64,000 nucleotides of DNA from Pseudomonas laurylsulfativorans (lineage in GTDB: Bacteria; Pseudomonadota; Gammaproteobacteria; Pseudomonadales; Pseudomonadaceae): contig NZ_MUJK01000005.1 in NCBI RefSeq assembly GCF_002906155.1, positions 1-64,000 on the forward strand. Direction: 5' to 3'. Position 1 is the stretch's first letter, and each line of letters begins with the position of its first letter. Made by a program: the position numbers and the translations under genes. Below, in pieces: positions 44,993 through 54,165 of this stretch. Under the pieces are notes generated by a model that saw nothing but the letters and a program-made list of their open reading frames with translations, did no database searches and was not told the origin of the DNA.

Positions 44993-45092
44993 TGTAGGAG
45001 CGAGCCTGCTCGCGATGGACTGGAGAACGCCGCTGGGTGTCAGGTTTCCAACGTTATCGTTAACGACCATCGCGAGCAAGCTCGCTCCTACA
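44993..45092. repeat. REPIN (100 nt)
   Basis: TGTAGGAGCGAGCCTGCTCG on the left and CGAGCAAGCTCGCTCCTACA on the right. The inner part is the reverse of that in the REPIN at 37590 (GTTATCGTTAACGACCATCG). The right end lies 4 bp from the stop of the phosphatase gene. Confidence 0.9.
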
Positions 45093-45095
45093 CTG

Positions 45096-46151
45096 TTACT
45101 GGATTTCTTCCGGCTTGACGATCACCCAGTTCTTGTCGGCAGTCACCGTCAACCCTTCCTTGGCCTGGGCCGCCGCGTTCTTGGCCATCATGCCTTGGAT
45201 CTGGGTCATGTACTTGTCCTTGCGGTTGACCCACAAGTGGATGCCGCCCTTGGCCACGTCAACACTGTGGAACAGCATGTAGCCGTCGCTGGTCGGGGTG
45301 TCGCCGCCCACGAGAACAGGTTTTTTCCACTCATCGATGTAAGTCAGGATCGCCGCGTGCTTGCCGGCCATCCAGGTCGCCGGGGTCCACAGGTACGGGG
45401 TCAGTTCCAGGCCGAGGTTGGCCTTCTCGTCATATTTACCGGCGGTGATCTGCTTGCGCGCGGTGGTCAATTCGCCGGTTTTTTGATCCTTGAGCAGCAG
45501 CGACACGCCGATCACGTTCTGCGGTTTGACGTTGTAGCCGTACTTCGGATCGGCCGCGACCATGCGCACCAGTTCTTCGGAGGCGGCGGTCATCACGTAG
45601 ACCTCGATGCCGTTCTCCATCAGCTTGTTGTACAGCTCTTGCTGGCCGGTGAAGATCTTCGGCGGATTGACGTCGAGCTTCTTGACCACGTCGCCTTCGT
45701 AATAAGTCGCCGGTACCGGTTTGCCGGACGCCATCAGTTCATCGACGTAGCCCTTGAGTTCCTTGAGCGTAAAGCCGGAGAACACCTGGGCGACCCATGG
45801 GTAGCAGACCATGTCGTCGACTTCGCAGAGACGGTAGTAGTAGCTGAACAGGCTTTCCTTGTGATCGGCAGTGTCTTTGAACGGCATCAGCTTCAGGGAG
45901 GGATCGAGCTTGTCGCGGGTGATCAGGCCTTTGTTCTCCATGAACGGCAGCAACGACTCTTCGAGGTCGTAGCGGTAACTGGTGTTGTCCATGTCGAACA
46001 CCGCATAGTTACCCTTGTTGGCGTTAGCCGCGATCATCGCGTCCAGCGCCTTGGCCTGATCGGCCGGCCAGTGTTTCAGATCCGTTGCGAGAACTTGGCC
46101 GGCAAGGCCGAGGCAAATTGCTGCAGCCAGAAATTTCGGTGCGAACTTCAT
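45096..46151 (-). CDS. pchP: Phosphorylcholine phosphatase (HAD family, PchP-like)
   Basis: 351 residues from the ATG at 46151 with a signal peptide (MKFAPKFLAAAICLGLAGQV, cut near LA-T). HAD motif I is VFDMDNTSYRYD; motif II lies in MTAASEE; LVGGDTPTSDGYM carries the late acidic residues. Pseudomonas PchP hydrolyses phosphorylcholine in the periplasm and is linked with choline use. A GGGAG site precedes the start. A longer frame to 46325 has no support. Confidence 0.9.
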   Translation of the reverse strand: MKFAPKFLAAAICLGLAGQVLATDLKHWPADQAKALDAMIAANANKGNYAVFDMDNTSYRYDLEESLLPFMENKGLITRDKLDPSLKLMPFKDTADHKESLFSYYYRLCEVDDMVCYPWVAQVFSGFTLKELKGYVDELMASGKPVPATYYEGDVVKKLDVNPPKIFTGQQELYNKLMENGIEVYVMTAASEELVRMVAADPKYGYNVKPQNVIGVSLLLKDQKTGELTTARKQITAGKYDEKANLGLELTPYLWTPATWMAGKHAAILTYIDEWKKPVLVGGDTPTSDGYMLFHSVDVAKGGIHLWVNRKDKYMTQIQGMMAKNAAAQAKEGLTVTADKNWVIVKPEEIQ

Positions 46152-46391
46152 GTGCATATCTCCCTGAATGAAAGACATCGACGCTAACAAATAAGTGTGA
46201 CAGTCCTCGTCTGTCAGCGACCGTACGAATCCTTTTTGCGCCAGTTGCATCCCCGACAGCGACATGCGCTTATTCCAAAAACGACAGTCACAAGATGTTT
46301 TTGATATTAATTCATTAGTTTTCAAGCTGTTAGGCTTACCGGTTCGCAGCTGCCCTGGAAGGCAGTTGGCACATGTCTAATGGGAGTTCCA

Positions 46392-47783
46392 ATGAATCTG
46401 CCGCTGATTCTCAATCTGCTGGTGTTCCTCGCCCTGCTCCTGGGCCTGGCACAAACCCGCCACACCACTTGGAGCCTGGCGAAAAAAGTCCTGCTCGCCC
46501 TGGTGCTGGGTGTGGCGTTCGGCGTGGCCTTGCACACTGTCTACGGCGCCGGTAACCCGGTACTGAAAGCCTCGATCGGCTGGTTCGATCTGGTGGGCAA
46601 CGGTTATGTGCAATTGCTGCAAATGATCGTGATCCCGCTGGTGTTCGCCTCGATCCTCAGCGCCGTGGCCCGCCTGCATAACGCTTCATCGCTGGGCAAG
46701 ATCAGCTTCCTGACCATCGGCACGCTGCTGTTCACCACGGCTATTGCGGCGTTGATCGGCATTGGCCTGACCAACCTGTTCGGCCTGACCGCCGAAGGCT
46801 TGGTGGCCGGCACCCAGGAAATGGCGCGCCTGCAAACCATCCAGACTGACTACGCCGGCAAGGTCGCCGACCTGAATGTGCCGCAGCTGTTGCTGTCGTT
46901 CATTCCGCAAAACCCGTTCGCCGATTTGGCGCGGGCCAAGCCGACGTCGATCATCAGTGTGGTGATTTTCGCTGCGTTCCTCGGTGTCGCGGCCCTGCAA
47001 TTGCTCAAGGATGATGCCGAGAAAGGTCAGAAAGTGATCAACGCCATCGACACCCTGCAAGCCTGGGTGATGCGTCTGGTGCGCCTGGTGATGAAGCTGA
47101 CCCCGTACGGCGTGCTGGCGCTGATGACCAAAGTGGTCGCGGGTTCCAACCTGCAAGACATCATCAAGCTCGGCAGTTTTGTGGTGGTGTCCTATATCGG
47201 CCTGGGCCTGATGTTCGTGGTCCATGGCGTGCTGGTATCGGCCGCCGGGATCAATCCCCTGCGCTTCTTCCGCAAGATCTGGCCGGTGCTCACGTTTGCC
47301 TTCACCAGCCGCTCCAGCGCTGCGACGATTCCGTTGAGCATCGAAGCGCAAACCAGTCGCCTGGGCATCCCGCAGTCCATCGCCAGTTTCGCCGCTTCGT
47401 TCGGTGCGACCATCGGCCAGAATGGCTGTGCCGGTCTGTACCCGGCGATGCTGGCGGTGATGGTGGCGCCAACCGTGGGTATCAACCCGTTGGACCCATT
47501 GTGGATCGCAACGCTGGTGGCGATTGTGACCCTGAGTTCGGCCGGTGTGGCCGGTGTCGGTGGCGGCGCGACCTTTGCCGCGTTGATCGTGCTGCCGGCG
47601 ATGGGTTTGCCGGTATCACTGGTGGCGTTGCTGATTTCGGTCGAGCCGCTGATTGATATGGGGCGTACGGCGTTGAACGTCAGTGGGTCGATGACGGCCG
47701 GGGCGATTACCAGCCAGGTGATGCAGCAGACTGATAAAGAACTGCTGGATGCGGATGAGCATTCGGCGTTGGCGCAGGCTTAA
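46392..47783 (+). CDS. tcyP: L-cystine symporter (TcyP/YdjN-like)
   Basis: 463 residues, the same length as E. coli YdjN. Dicarboxylate/amino acid:cation symporter (DAACS) fold with eight helices and re-entrant loops: TSRSSAATIPLSIEAQTSR (the serine-rich loop) and ATIGQNGCAGLYPAM are visible. GGGAG precedes the ATG at 46392. Takes up cystine as sulfur source; related proteins carry dicarboxylates, so the substrate is likely but not certain. Confidence 0.88.
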   Translation: MNLPLILNLLVFLALLLGLAQTRHTTWSLAKKVLLALVLGVAFGVALHTVYGAGNPVLKASIGWFDLVGNGYVQLLQMIVIPLVFASILSAVARLHNASSLGKISFLTIGTLLFTTAIAALIGIGLTNLFGLTAEGLVAGTQEMARLQTIQTDYAGKVADLNVPQLLLSFIPQNPFADLARAKPTSIISVVIFAAFLGVAALQLLKDDAEKGQKVINAIDTLQAWVMRLVRLVMKLTPYGVLALMTKVVAGSNLQDIIKLGSFVVVSYIGLGLMFVVHGVLVSAAGINPLRFFRKIWPVLTFAFTSRSSAATIPLSIEAQTSRLGIPQSIASFAASFGATIGQNGCAGLYPAMLAVMVAPTVGINPLDPLWIATLVAIVTLSSAGVAGVGGGATFAALIVLPAMGLPVSLVALLISVEPLIDMGRTALNVSGSMTAGAITSQVMQQTDKELLDADEHSALAQA

Positions 47784-47801
47784 GTAGCGTCAGTCAGACC
47801 G

Positions 47802-47892
47802 CTATCGCTGGCAAGCCAGCTTCTACAAGGGTTGTGTCGTACGCAAATCCGCGATCAACACACATCCTGTAGGAGCTGGCTTGCCAGCGATG
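47802..47892. repeat. REP pair (GGCTTGCCAGC type)
   Basis: TATCGCTGGCAAGCCAGCTTCTACA and, inverted, TGTAGGAGCTGGCTTGCCAG with about 37 bases between. It separates tcyP from convergent folA and its right arm ends just before the folA stop. Confidence 0.85.
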
Positions 47893-47895
47893 CTT

Positions 47896-48408
47896 TTAGG
47901 CCTTCTCCCAAACCTCAAAGTTGTACGCCGGCTTGTCGCCCTCCGCCGGATTCGGAACATTCGAAACCAGTTTCCACTGGCTCAAATCAAACTCCGGAAA
48001 CCACGCATCCCCTTCCGGGCTCAACGCCACGCGGGTCAGATACAACCGATCTGCCTGGGCCAGTCCTTGCACATACAACTGCGCCCCGCCAATCAGCATC
48101 AGCTCATCGACGCCCTGTTCCTTCGCCCATGCTTCGGCGCGAACCATCGCGGCTTCCAGCGACGGGTAAACCTCGGCGCCTTCGAGCACCAGATCCGTCT
48201 GACGGCTGACCACGATATTCAAACGACCCGGCAGCGGACGACCGAGGGAATCCCAGGTCTTGCGACCCATGATGATCGGCTTGCCGAGGGTGGTGGCCTT
48301 GAAATATTTGAAGTCCCCCGGCAGGTGCCAGGGCATGCTGTTGTCGACGCCGATCACGCGGTTTTCACCGAGGGCCGCGATCAGGCTGAGGGGGAGTGAT
48401 TTAGTCAT
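47896..48408 (-). CDS. folA: Dihydrofolate reductase
   Basis: 170 residues from the ATG at 48408 (MTKSLPLSLIAALGENRVIG). The active-site segment is NSMPWHLPGDFKYFKATT with the catalytic acid D; IIMGRKTWDSLGRPLPGR and LIGGAQLYVQGL bind NADPH. Reduces dihydrofolate, and works in the same pathway as thyA, some 13 kb away. Confidence 0.96.
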   Translation of the reverse strand: MTKSLPLSLIAALGENRVIGVDNSMPWHLPGDFKYFKATTLGKPIIMGRKTWDSLGRPLPGRLNIVVSRQTDLVLEGAEVYPSLEAAMVRAEAWAKEQGVDELMLIGGAQLYVQGLAQADRLYLTRVALSPEGDAWFPEFDLSQWKLVSNVPNPAEGDKPAYNFEVWEKA

Positions 48409-48493
48409 GCCGGCGAGGATACCAGAGCCTCGCTTTCGCCGATAAGCGTCACAGCGGTTATGCTCACAGCTCAATTAAGCGACGGGATGCCGC

Positions 48494-49864
48494 GTGACTG
48501 AACTCAATACCCTCTGGCTGACAGAAACCATCCGCCTGCGCGAAGAACACGCAGGCCCCCTGGAAGACCTTGAAGCCAACCGACTGGCCCGCAGCGCGGG
48601 CGGCGATTTGCCGTCGCGCATTCAACGCCGGGCCCTGTGGCTGGCTGAACGCGATGGCTTGGCTGCGGCCCTCAAACACTGGCTGCAAGGCGCACGCCTG
48701 GCGCTGATCGTTATGGCGGTGCTGGCCGTGATCAGCGGCGCCGGCCTGGCCTTCGCTGCAATGGGCGACGGCCTGCACCCGGTGAACGTGTTCTGGGCCT
48801 TGGGCAGCCTGCTCGGGCTCAATCTGATCCTGCTGCTGAGCTGGGCCCTGGGGCTGGTGTTTGCCGGCGAACACGGCGCCAGCCTCGGACGACTGTGGCT
48901 ATGGCTCAGTGAAAAACTCGCCCGGGATGCCAAAGCCGCACAACTGGCACCGGCCCTGCTCCTATTGTTGCAACGGCAGAAACTCAATCGCTGGGCCATC
49001 GGCGTGCTGGTCAACGGCCTGTGGTTGCTGGCGATGCTCAGTGCCTTGGTAATTCTGCTGACACTGATGGCGACCCGACGCTACGGCTTCGTCTGGGAAA
49101 CCACGATCCTCAGTGCCGACACCTTTATCGCCGTCACGCAGGCGCTTGGCGCGCTACCGGCCCTGATCGGCTTCAGCGTGCCGACCGAGGAGATGATCCG
49201 CGCCAGCGGTGATGCCGCATTGAACATCGAAAGCGCCCGGCAGGCCTGGGCCGCGTGGCTGGTGGGGGTGCTGCTGGTCTACGGCGTATTGCCGCGCCTG
49301 CTGCTCGCGCTGTTTTGCCTGTGGCGCTGGAAGGCGGGGAAAACGGTCCTGCGCCTGGATTTGAACCTGCCCGGTTACGCACAACTGCGCGAACGCTTGA
49401 TGCCCACCAGCGAACGCCTCGGTGTCAGCGATGCGGCACCGGCGCAACTTCATCGCGTGGAAAGCGGCGTCAGTGAACAACAAAGCGACGGCGCGCTGTT
49501 GGTCGCCATCGAACTGGACGACGACCGCCCGTGGCCACCGCAATTGCCGAAAAACGTGAGCAACGCCGGCATCCTCGACAGTCGCGAATCGCGGCACAAA
49601 CTCCTCGAACAACTGAGCCGTTTCCCTGCGGCGCGCCTGGCCATCGCCTGCGACCCACGGCGCTCGCCGGATCGCGGCAGCCTGGCCTTGATCGCCGAAC
49701 TGGCCCGCAGCGCCAGCGCCACCCGCGTGTGGTTATTGCAGGCACCGCCCGGTGAAGCGCTGGACGCCGAGCGCCTGGGTGACTGGCACGTGGCGCTGCA
49801 ACAGCTTGAGTTGCCCTTTGCCGATTGCGCACCGATGAACTGGCTGGAGACGGGCCATGACTGA
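48494..49864 (+). CDS. DUF2868 membrane protein
   Basis: 456 residues. Four to five hydrophobic segments between about residues 70 and 290 (IVMAVLAVISGAGLAFA, LLGLNLILLLSWALGLVF, and later ones), with a soluble C-terminal part of about 160 residues. DUF2868 has no assigned activity. The stop overlaps the GTPase gene by eight bases, so the two are produced together. Confidence 0.88.
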   Translation: MTELNTLWLTETIRLREEHAGPLEDLEANRLARSAGGDLPSRIQRRALWLAERDGLAAALKHWLQGARLALIVMAVLAVISGAGLAFAAMGDGLHPVNVFWALGSLLGLNLILLLSWALGLVFAGEHGASLGRLWLWLSEKLARDAKAAQLAPALLLLLQRQKLNRWAIGVLVNGLWLLAMLSALVILLTLMATRRYGFVWETTILSADTFIAVTQALGALPALIGFSVPTEEMIRASGDAALNIESARQAWAAWLVGVLLVYGVLPRLLLALFCLWRWKAGKTVLRLDLNLPGYAQLRERLMPTSERLGVSDAAPAQLHRVESGVSEQQSDGALLVAIELDDDRPWPPQLPKNVSNAGILDSRESRHKLLEQLSRFPAARLAIACDPRRSPDRGSLALIAELARSASATRVWLLQAPPGEALDAERLGDWHVALQQLELPFADCAPMNWLETGHD

Positions 49865-51233
49865 CACTCGGATGCAGCCTCTGAAACTCGCCGTGGTCGG
49901 CCACACCAATGTCGGCAAAACTTCTTTGCTGCGCACCCTGACTCGCGACGTTGGCTTCGGTGAAGTGTCCCATCGCCCCAGCACCACGCGACATGTCGAG
50001 GGCGCACGGTTGTCGGTGGACGGTGAGCCGCTGCTCGACCTCTATGACACCCCCGGCCTGGAAGACGCCATCGCCCTGCTCGATTATCTCGAACGCCTGG
50101 AGCGCCCCGGCGAACGCCTCGACGGCCCGGCACGCCTGGCGCGTTTCCTCGATGGCAGCGAAGCCCGGCAACGCTTCGAACAGGAGGCCAAGGTGCTGCG
50201 CCAGTTGCTGGCGTCGGATGCCGGTCTCTATGTGATCGACGCCCGGGAACCGGTGCTGGCCAAGTATCGCGACGAACTGGAAGTGCTGGCCAGTTGCGGC
50301 AAACCCTTGCTGCCGGTGCTGAATTTCGTCAGCAGCGCCAACCACCGCGAACCGGCATGGCGTGAAGCGCTGGCACGGCTGGGCCTGCATGCCCTGGTGC
50401 GCTTCGATAGCGTCGCGCCGCCAGAGGATGGCGAACGCCGACTCTATGAAAGTCTCGCCTTGCTGCTGGAAACCGCGCGGCCGCAACTGGAACGCCTGAT
50501 CGCCGATCAGCAAGCCCAGCGTCTGGCTCGCCAACAAAGCGCAGAGCGATTGATTGCCGAACTGCTGATCGATTGCGCGGCCTGCCGGCGCAGCGTGGTC
50601 AGTGAAGCCGAACAGGAACAACAGGCGATCAGCGAACTGCGCAAAGCCGTGCGCCAGCGTGAGCAGCGCTGTGTCGAGTCCCTGCTCAAGCTCTACGCCT
50701 TCCGCCCACAGGATGCCGCTGCCAGCGATTTGCCGCTGCTCGACGGTCGTTGGGGCGATGACCTGTTCAACCCGGAAACCCTGAAGCAACTGGGTGTGCG
50801 CGTCGGTGGCGGAATCGCTGCTGGCGCGGCTGCTGGGGCCGGGGTCGATTTGCTGGTGGGAGGGATTACCCTCGGCGCCGCCGCACTGGCCGGCGCCATC
50901 GCTGGCGGCGCTCTGCAAACCGCGCGCAGCTATGGCAGCCGTTTGCTGGGCAAGATCAAGGGCCAGCGCGAGCTGACGGTGGATGACGACGTGCTGCGCC
51001 TGTTGGCGCTGCGCCAACGGCAATTGCTGCAAGCGCTCAATGCCCGTGGGCACGCAGCGATGGACAGTATTCAGGTCGCCACGCCACAGGATAAAACCTG
51101 GCGCGAAGGCAAACTGCCCGAAGCGCTGAACAAGGCACGGGCGCATCCGCAATGGTCGTCGCTCAATCCTCATCCGAAGTTGAATCAGGCGGAGCGGCAG
51201 GAGCAGATCGAGGTGTTGGCCGCAGAGTTGTAG
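49857..51233 (+). CDS. GTPase with DUF3482 domain
   Basis: 458 residues. N-terminal Era-like G domain: GHTNVGKTSLLRTL (G1), DTPGLEDAIAL (G3). The C-terminal DUF3482 part includes a glycine- and alanine-rich segment (GGGIAAGAAAGAGVDLLVGG, about residues 317-336) that may dip into the membrane, then an amphipathic helix. It overlaps the DUF2868 gene by eight bases; a GTP-driven membrane function is inferred from the pair. Confidence 0.9.
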   Translation: MTDTRMQPLKLAVVGHTNVGKTSLLRTLTRDVGFGEVSHRPSTTRHVEGARLSVDGEPLLDLYDTPGLEDAIALLDYLERLERPGERLDGPARLARFLDGSEARQRFEQEAKVLRQLLASDAGLYVIDAREPVLAKYRDELEVLASCGKPLLPVLNFVSSANHREPAWREALARLGLHALVRFDSVAPPEDGERRLYESLALLLETARPQLERLIADQQAQRLARQQSAERLIAELLIDCAACRRSVVSEAEQEQQAISELRKAVRQREQRCVESLLKLYAFRPQDAAASDLPLLDGRWGDDLFNPETLKQLGVRVGGGIAAGAAAGAGVDLLVGGITLGAAALAGAIAGGALQTARSYGSRLLGKIKGQRELTVDDDVLRLLALRQRQLLQALNARGHAAMDSIQVATPQDKTWREGKLPEALNKARAHPQWSSLNPHPKLNQAERQEQIEVLAAEL

Positions 51234-51246
51234 CGCCTGATCCGAC

Positions 51247-51272
51247 GCCATCGCGGGCTTGCCCGCGATGGC
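51247..51272. repeat. REP palindrome
   Basis: GCCATCGCGGGCTTGCCCGC followed by GATGGC, a nearly perfect palindrome between the convergent GTPase and HD-domain genes. Confidence 0.85.
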
Positions 51273-51292
51273 AGCACCTCGGTCTCACATTT

Positions 51293-51850
51293 CTATGCAG
51301 CCAAAAGGCGCAATGCCTTTTCCTTTAAAAGACCAAGATCAATCACCGGCACGTGCATCTCTTTCGCCAGTTCATCCCACTGGCGCATGCGCAGACTCAC
51401 GGCACACAGTGGATCCTGTTCGAACGCCTCAGCCTCTTCAGCCGTCATCACCCCACCCTGATATTCCAGGGTGCGGCGGCTGGCTTCACTCAAGCGCTCG
51501 TAGTACCCCGGCTCTTTCAGCGTCAGATAACGCTTGGCCTGTACGTGGTATTCGACCAGCCGCGCCATGCGCTCGCTGAAGCCAGCGCGACGCAGATAGT
51601 CCGCGCCCAGACGCTCATGGCTGACCACGCCAAAGCCGCCCATGTTCTCCGCGCTTTCGGCGCAGATATGCCCGATGTCGTGGAAAAACGCCGCGAGCAC
51701 CACTTCATCGTCGAAGCCCTCGGCCATGGCCAATTGCGCAGCCTGGGACATGTGCTCGATCTGCGACACCGGCTCGCCGATGTAGTCGCTGTCGCCAAAG
51801 CGCTCGTACAAACCGAACACCTCGGCAATCACTTGCTCTTCACGCAGCAT
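51293..51850 (-). CDS. HD domain oxygenase of phosphonate degradation (PhnZ-like)
   Basis: 185 residues. The HD signature is FFHDIGHIC, and YIGEPVSQIEHM near residue 23 gives the Tyr and Glu that gate the di-iron site in PhnZ. PhnZ cleaves 2-amino-1-hydroxyethylphosphonate to glycine and phosphate. The partner PhnY (alpha-ketoglutarate hydroxylase) is not visible nearby. Overlaps the FAD oxidoreductase gene by one base. Confidence 0.83.
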   Translation of the reverse strand: MLREEQVIAEVFGLYERFGDSDYIGEPVSQIEHMSQAAQLAMAEGFDDEVVLAAFFHDIGHICAESAENMGGFGVVSHERLGADYLRRAGFSERMARLVEYHVQAKRYLTLKEPGYYERLSEASRRTLEYQGGVMTAEEAEAFEQDPLCAVSLRMRQWDELAKEMHVPVIDLGLLKEKALRLLAA

Positions 51851-52983
51851 CAGATTTCCTCCAATACGGTGGCAACATTGCGTTCCGCCATCGCCGGCCC
51901 GACGCTCATGCCGACACCGGTGTGCATCAACGCCACGCTCAGGCCTTCTGCCGGACGCAGGAACGAGAACGGTCCCGGCCCCCGTGAACCATAGACCCCC
52001 TGCCAGCGCTCGACCACTTGCACCTTGCAGCCCAGGGTCTGTTCGGCCAGTTCGATCATCCAGTCGTCGACCTGCTCGACATTGAAGGGCGACGGATCGC
52101 TGCCGTAATGGTGCGAATCGCCAATGATCAACTCGCCATAGGGCGTCGGGCTGATCAACAGGTGGATGCCGTTTTCATGCAAGTGCGGCGCGTGCCGCAA
52201 AATCTCGGCCTGTACCGCTGCAGCTTCCGGCAAATCAGCGAAGGCACCGTAGTGCACGCAACTCAATCCGGTGAGCAATGCATGTTGCAGGTTCAGATTG
52301 GTCTGCGGTCGAGCGCGAAGCATTTGAAGACGGCAGATTTGCGGGTCGAGTTCGGCGATCTGCTCGGCTAGCAAGGTCTGATAATCGTGGCCGGAACAGA
52401 CGATGATCTGCTCGGCATTGAAGCTGCCAGCGGTGCTGTGCAGGCGGCCCGGCTCGATATCGCGCACCAGGGTAGAGAAGTGAAACTTGACGCCCAGGTC
52501 GCGTCGCAGGAAGTCGATCAGTGCCGGAATCGCTTCGCGCGAATACAGCTGCTGGTCGTCCATGCCATGCAGCGCTGCACGGTGATGGCGGAACTGACCG
52601 CCGTACAAGTCGCGTAACGCGGCGCCGCGCAGCAGGTCGACACGGTAGCCGTGTTCAACCGCACGGCCTTCGCAGAAGGCTTCCAGCAACTGCTCTTGCG
52701 CCTCGGTGCGGGCGAACAGGTACGAGCCGTTGCGCTTGAGTTGCAGGCCGGCGAGTTGCGCCCAATCGCCCCAGATTCCGCGACTGGCGCGGGCCAGTTC
52801 GAGCATCGGCCCCGGCGGCTGGCCGGTGACCAGTGCCTGGCCGAAGTTACGCACCGAAGCGCCGACAGGCGTTTCGCTGCGCTCGAAAACCGTGACCTTC
52901 AGACCGCGTTTGGCGGCGGCATACGCGTGGGACAAACCCAGGATGCCGGCGCCGACGATCAGCATGTCGTTGTGTTGTGTCAT
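51850..52983 (-). CDS. FAD-dependent oxidoreductase of phosphonate loci (TIGR03364-type)
   Basis: 377 residues, DAO superfamily. FAD-binding DMLIVGAGILGLSHAYAAAKRG is at the N terminus; later VGASVRNFGQALVTG and GVYGSRGPGPFS. Members of this type recur next to phosphonate transport and degradation genes; some act as oxidases of 2-aminoethylphosphonate or its N-alkyl forms. The exact substrate here is not known. Overlaps the HD gene by one base (TGATG). Confidence 0.85.
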   Translation of the reverse strand: MTQHNDMLIVGAGILGLSHAYAAAKRGLKVTVFERSETPVGASVRNFGQALVTGQPPGPMLELARASRGIWGDWAQLAGLQLKRNGSYLFARTEAQEQLLEAFCEGRAVEHGYRVDLLRGAALRDLYGGQFRHHRAALHGMDDQQLYSREAIPALIDFLRRDLGVKFHFSTLVRDIEPGRLHSTAGSFNAEQIIVCSGHDYQTLLAEQIAELDPQICRLQMLRARPQTNLNLQHALLTGLSCVHYGAFADLPEAAAVQAEILRHAPHLHENGIHLLISPTPYGELIIGDSHHYGSDPSPFNVEQVDDWMIELAEQTLGCKVQVVERWQGVYGSRGPGPFSFLRPAEGLSVALMHTGVGMSVGPAMAERNVATVLEEI

Positions 52984-53008
52984 CTAGAAGTGTCCTGAAT
53001 TCAAAACC

Positions 53009-53079
53009 GCCATCGCCAGCAAGCCGGCTCCTACAAGTACGACGCGAACCCTGTAGGAGCTGGCTTGCCAGCGATGAGG
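53009..53079. repeat. REP pair (GGCTTGCCAGC type)
   Basis: CCATCGCCAGCAAGCCGGCTCCTACA and TGTAGGAGCTGGCTTGCCAG in inverted order, in the spacer between the FAD gene and the substrate-binding protein gene of the phosphonate cluster. Confidence 0.85.
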
Positions 53080-53100
53080 CCCTTTCAGCCGATAAAGATC

Positions 53101-54126
53101 TTACTTGACCGCCACTTTCTCGGACTTGCCGTCATAGCGCTTGCGCCATTCGGTCAGGATCTCGTCGCGATTCTTCGACGCCCAGGCGAAGTCGTTCTTG
53201 ATCAGACGCTGTTCGTAGTCCGCCGGCAATTCGGTCTGCGGCTTGGCGATGCCAGGCTGGGCGAGTACGGCGAAGTTTTCTTTGTAGAGTTCCATCGCCT
53301 CAGGGCTGGCGGAGAAGTCAGCCAGTTTCTTCGCCGCTTCCTCGTGGGCAGTGCCCTTGATCACGGCAGTCGCTTCGATCTCCCAGCCCAGGCCTTCCTT
53401 CGGCAGGATGATGTCCAGCGGTGCGCCCTGGCGCTTGAGTTGAACCGCCGGGTATTCGAAGGAAATACCGATCGGGAATTCGCCAGCCGCCGCCAGTTTG
53501 CAAGGCTTTGAACCGGAGTGAACATACTGGCCGATGTTCTGGTGCAGGCCGTCCATGTAGGCCCAGCCCTGCTTCTCGCCGAAGGTTTGCAACCAGGCGC
53601 TGACATCGAGGAAGCCGGTGCCGGACGAGGCCGGGTTCGGCATGACGATCTTGCCTTTGTACTCAGGCTTGGTCAGGTCCTGCCAGCTCACGGGCTTGGT
53701 CAGGCCCTGCTTTTCGGCTTCGACGGTGTTGAAGCAAATGGTCGCGGCCCAGACGTCCATGCCGACCCAGGCTGGCGGGTTGGCAGCGTCGCGGTAGTTG
53801 CCGCCGATCTTGCCCAGGTCCTTCGGCGCGTAGCTCTGCAGCATGCCTTGCTGATCGAGGATCGCCAGGCTGGAAGCCGCCAGGCCCCACACGGCGTCAG
53901 CCTGCGGGCGTTCTTTTTCGGCCAGCAGTTTGGCGGTGATGATGCCGGTGGAATCGCGCACCCACTTGATTTCGACGTCCGGGTTGGCCTTCTCGAAAGC
54001 CTCTTTGTAGGTCTTCAGTTGTTCGGCTTCGAGGGCGGTGTACACCGTCAACTCGGTTTTCGCCGCAAAGGCGTTCAGGCTGAAAGCGGTGAGGACAGCA
54101 GCGGCCAGGGCCATAGGCTTGAACAT
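53101..54126 (-). CDS. 2-aminoethylphosphonate ABC transporter substrate-binding protein
   Basis: 341 residues with a Sec signal peptide (MFKPMALAAAVLTAFSLNAF, ending FAA). Fbp-type periplasmic binding fold: ELTVYTALEAEQLKTYKEAF and GIITAKLLAEKERPQADAVW. With the ABC permease and ATPase behind it and the phosphonate genes around, 2-AEP import is the likely role (PhnS2 type). The gap to the permease is 39 bp. Confidence 0.88.
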   Translation of the reverse strand: MFKPMALAAAVLTAFSLNAFAAKTELTVYTALEAEQLKTYKEAFEKANPDVEIKWVRDSTGIITAKLLAEKERPQADAVWGLAASSLAILDQQGMLQSYAPKDLGKIGGNYRDAANPPAWVGMDVWAATICFNTVEAEKQGLTKPVSWQDLTKPEYKGKIVMPNPASSGTGFLDVSAWLQTFGEKQGWAYMDGLHQNIGQYVHSGSKPCKLAAAGEFPIGISFEYPAVQLKRQGAPLDIILPKEGLGWEIEATAVIKGTAHEEAAKKLADFSASPEAMELYKENFAVLAQPGIAKPQTELPADYEQRLIKNDFAWASKNRDEILTEWRKRYDGKSEKVAVK

Positions 54127-54165
54127 GATCTTTTCCTGTTTTTTGAGTTGAGGGGTTGTGCAGAT

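Noticed and set aside
46152..46325. Longer start of the phosphatase gene
   Set aside because: The extension lacks a ribosome site and would bury the clear signal peptide that begins at 46151.
49470..51251. 593-codon open frame on the minus strand
   Set aside because: Antisense to the DUF2868/GTPase pair, no start signal and no domain.
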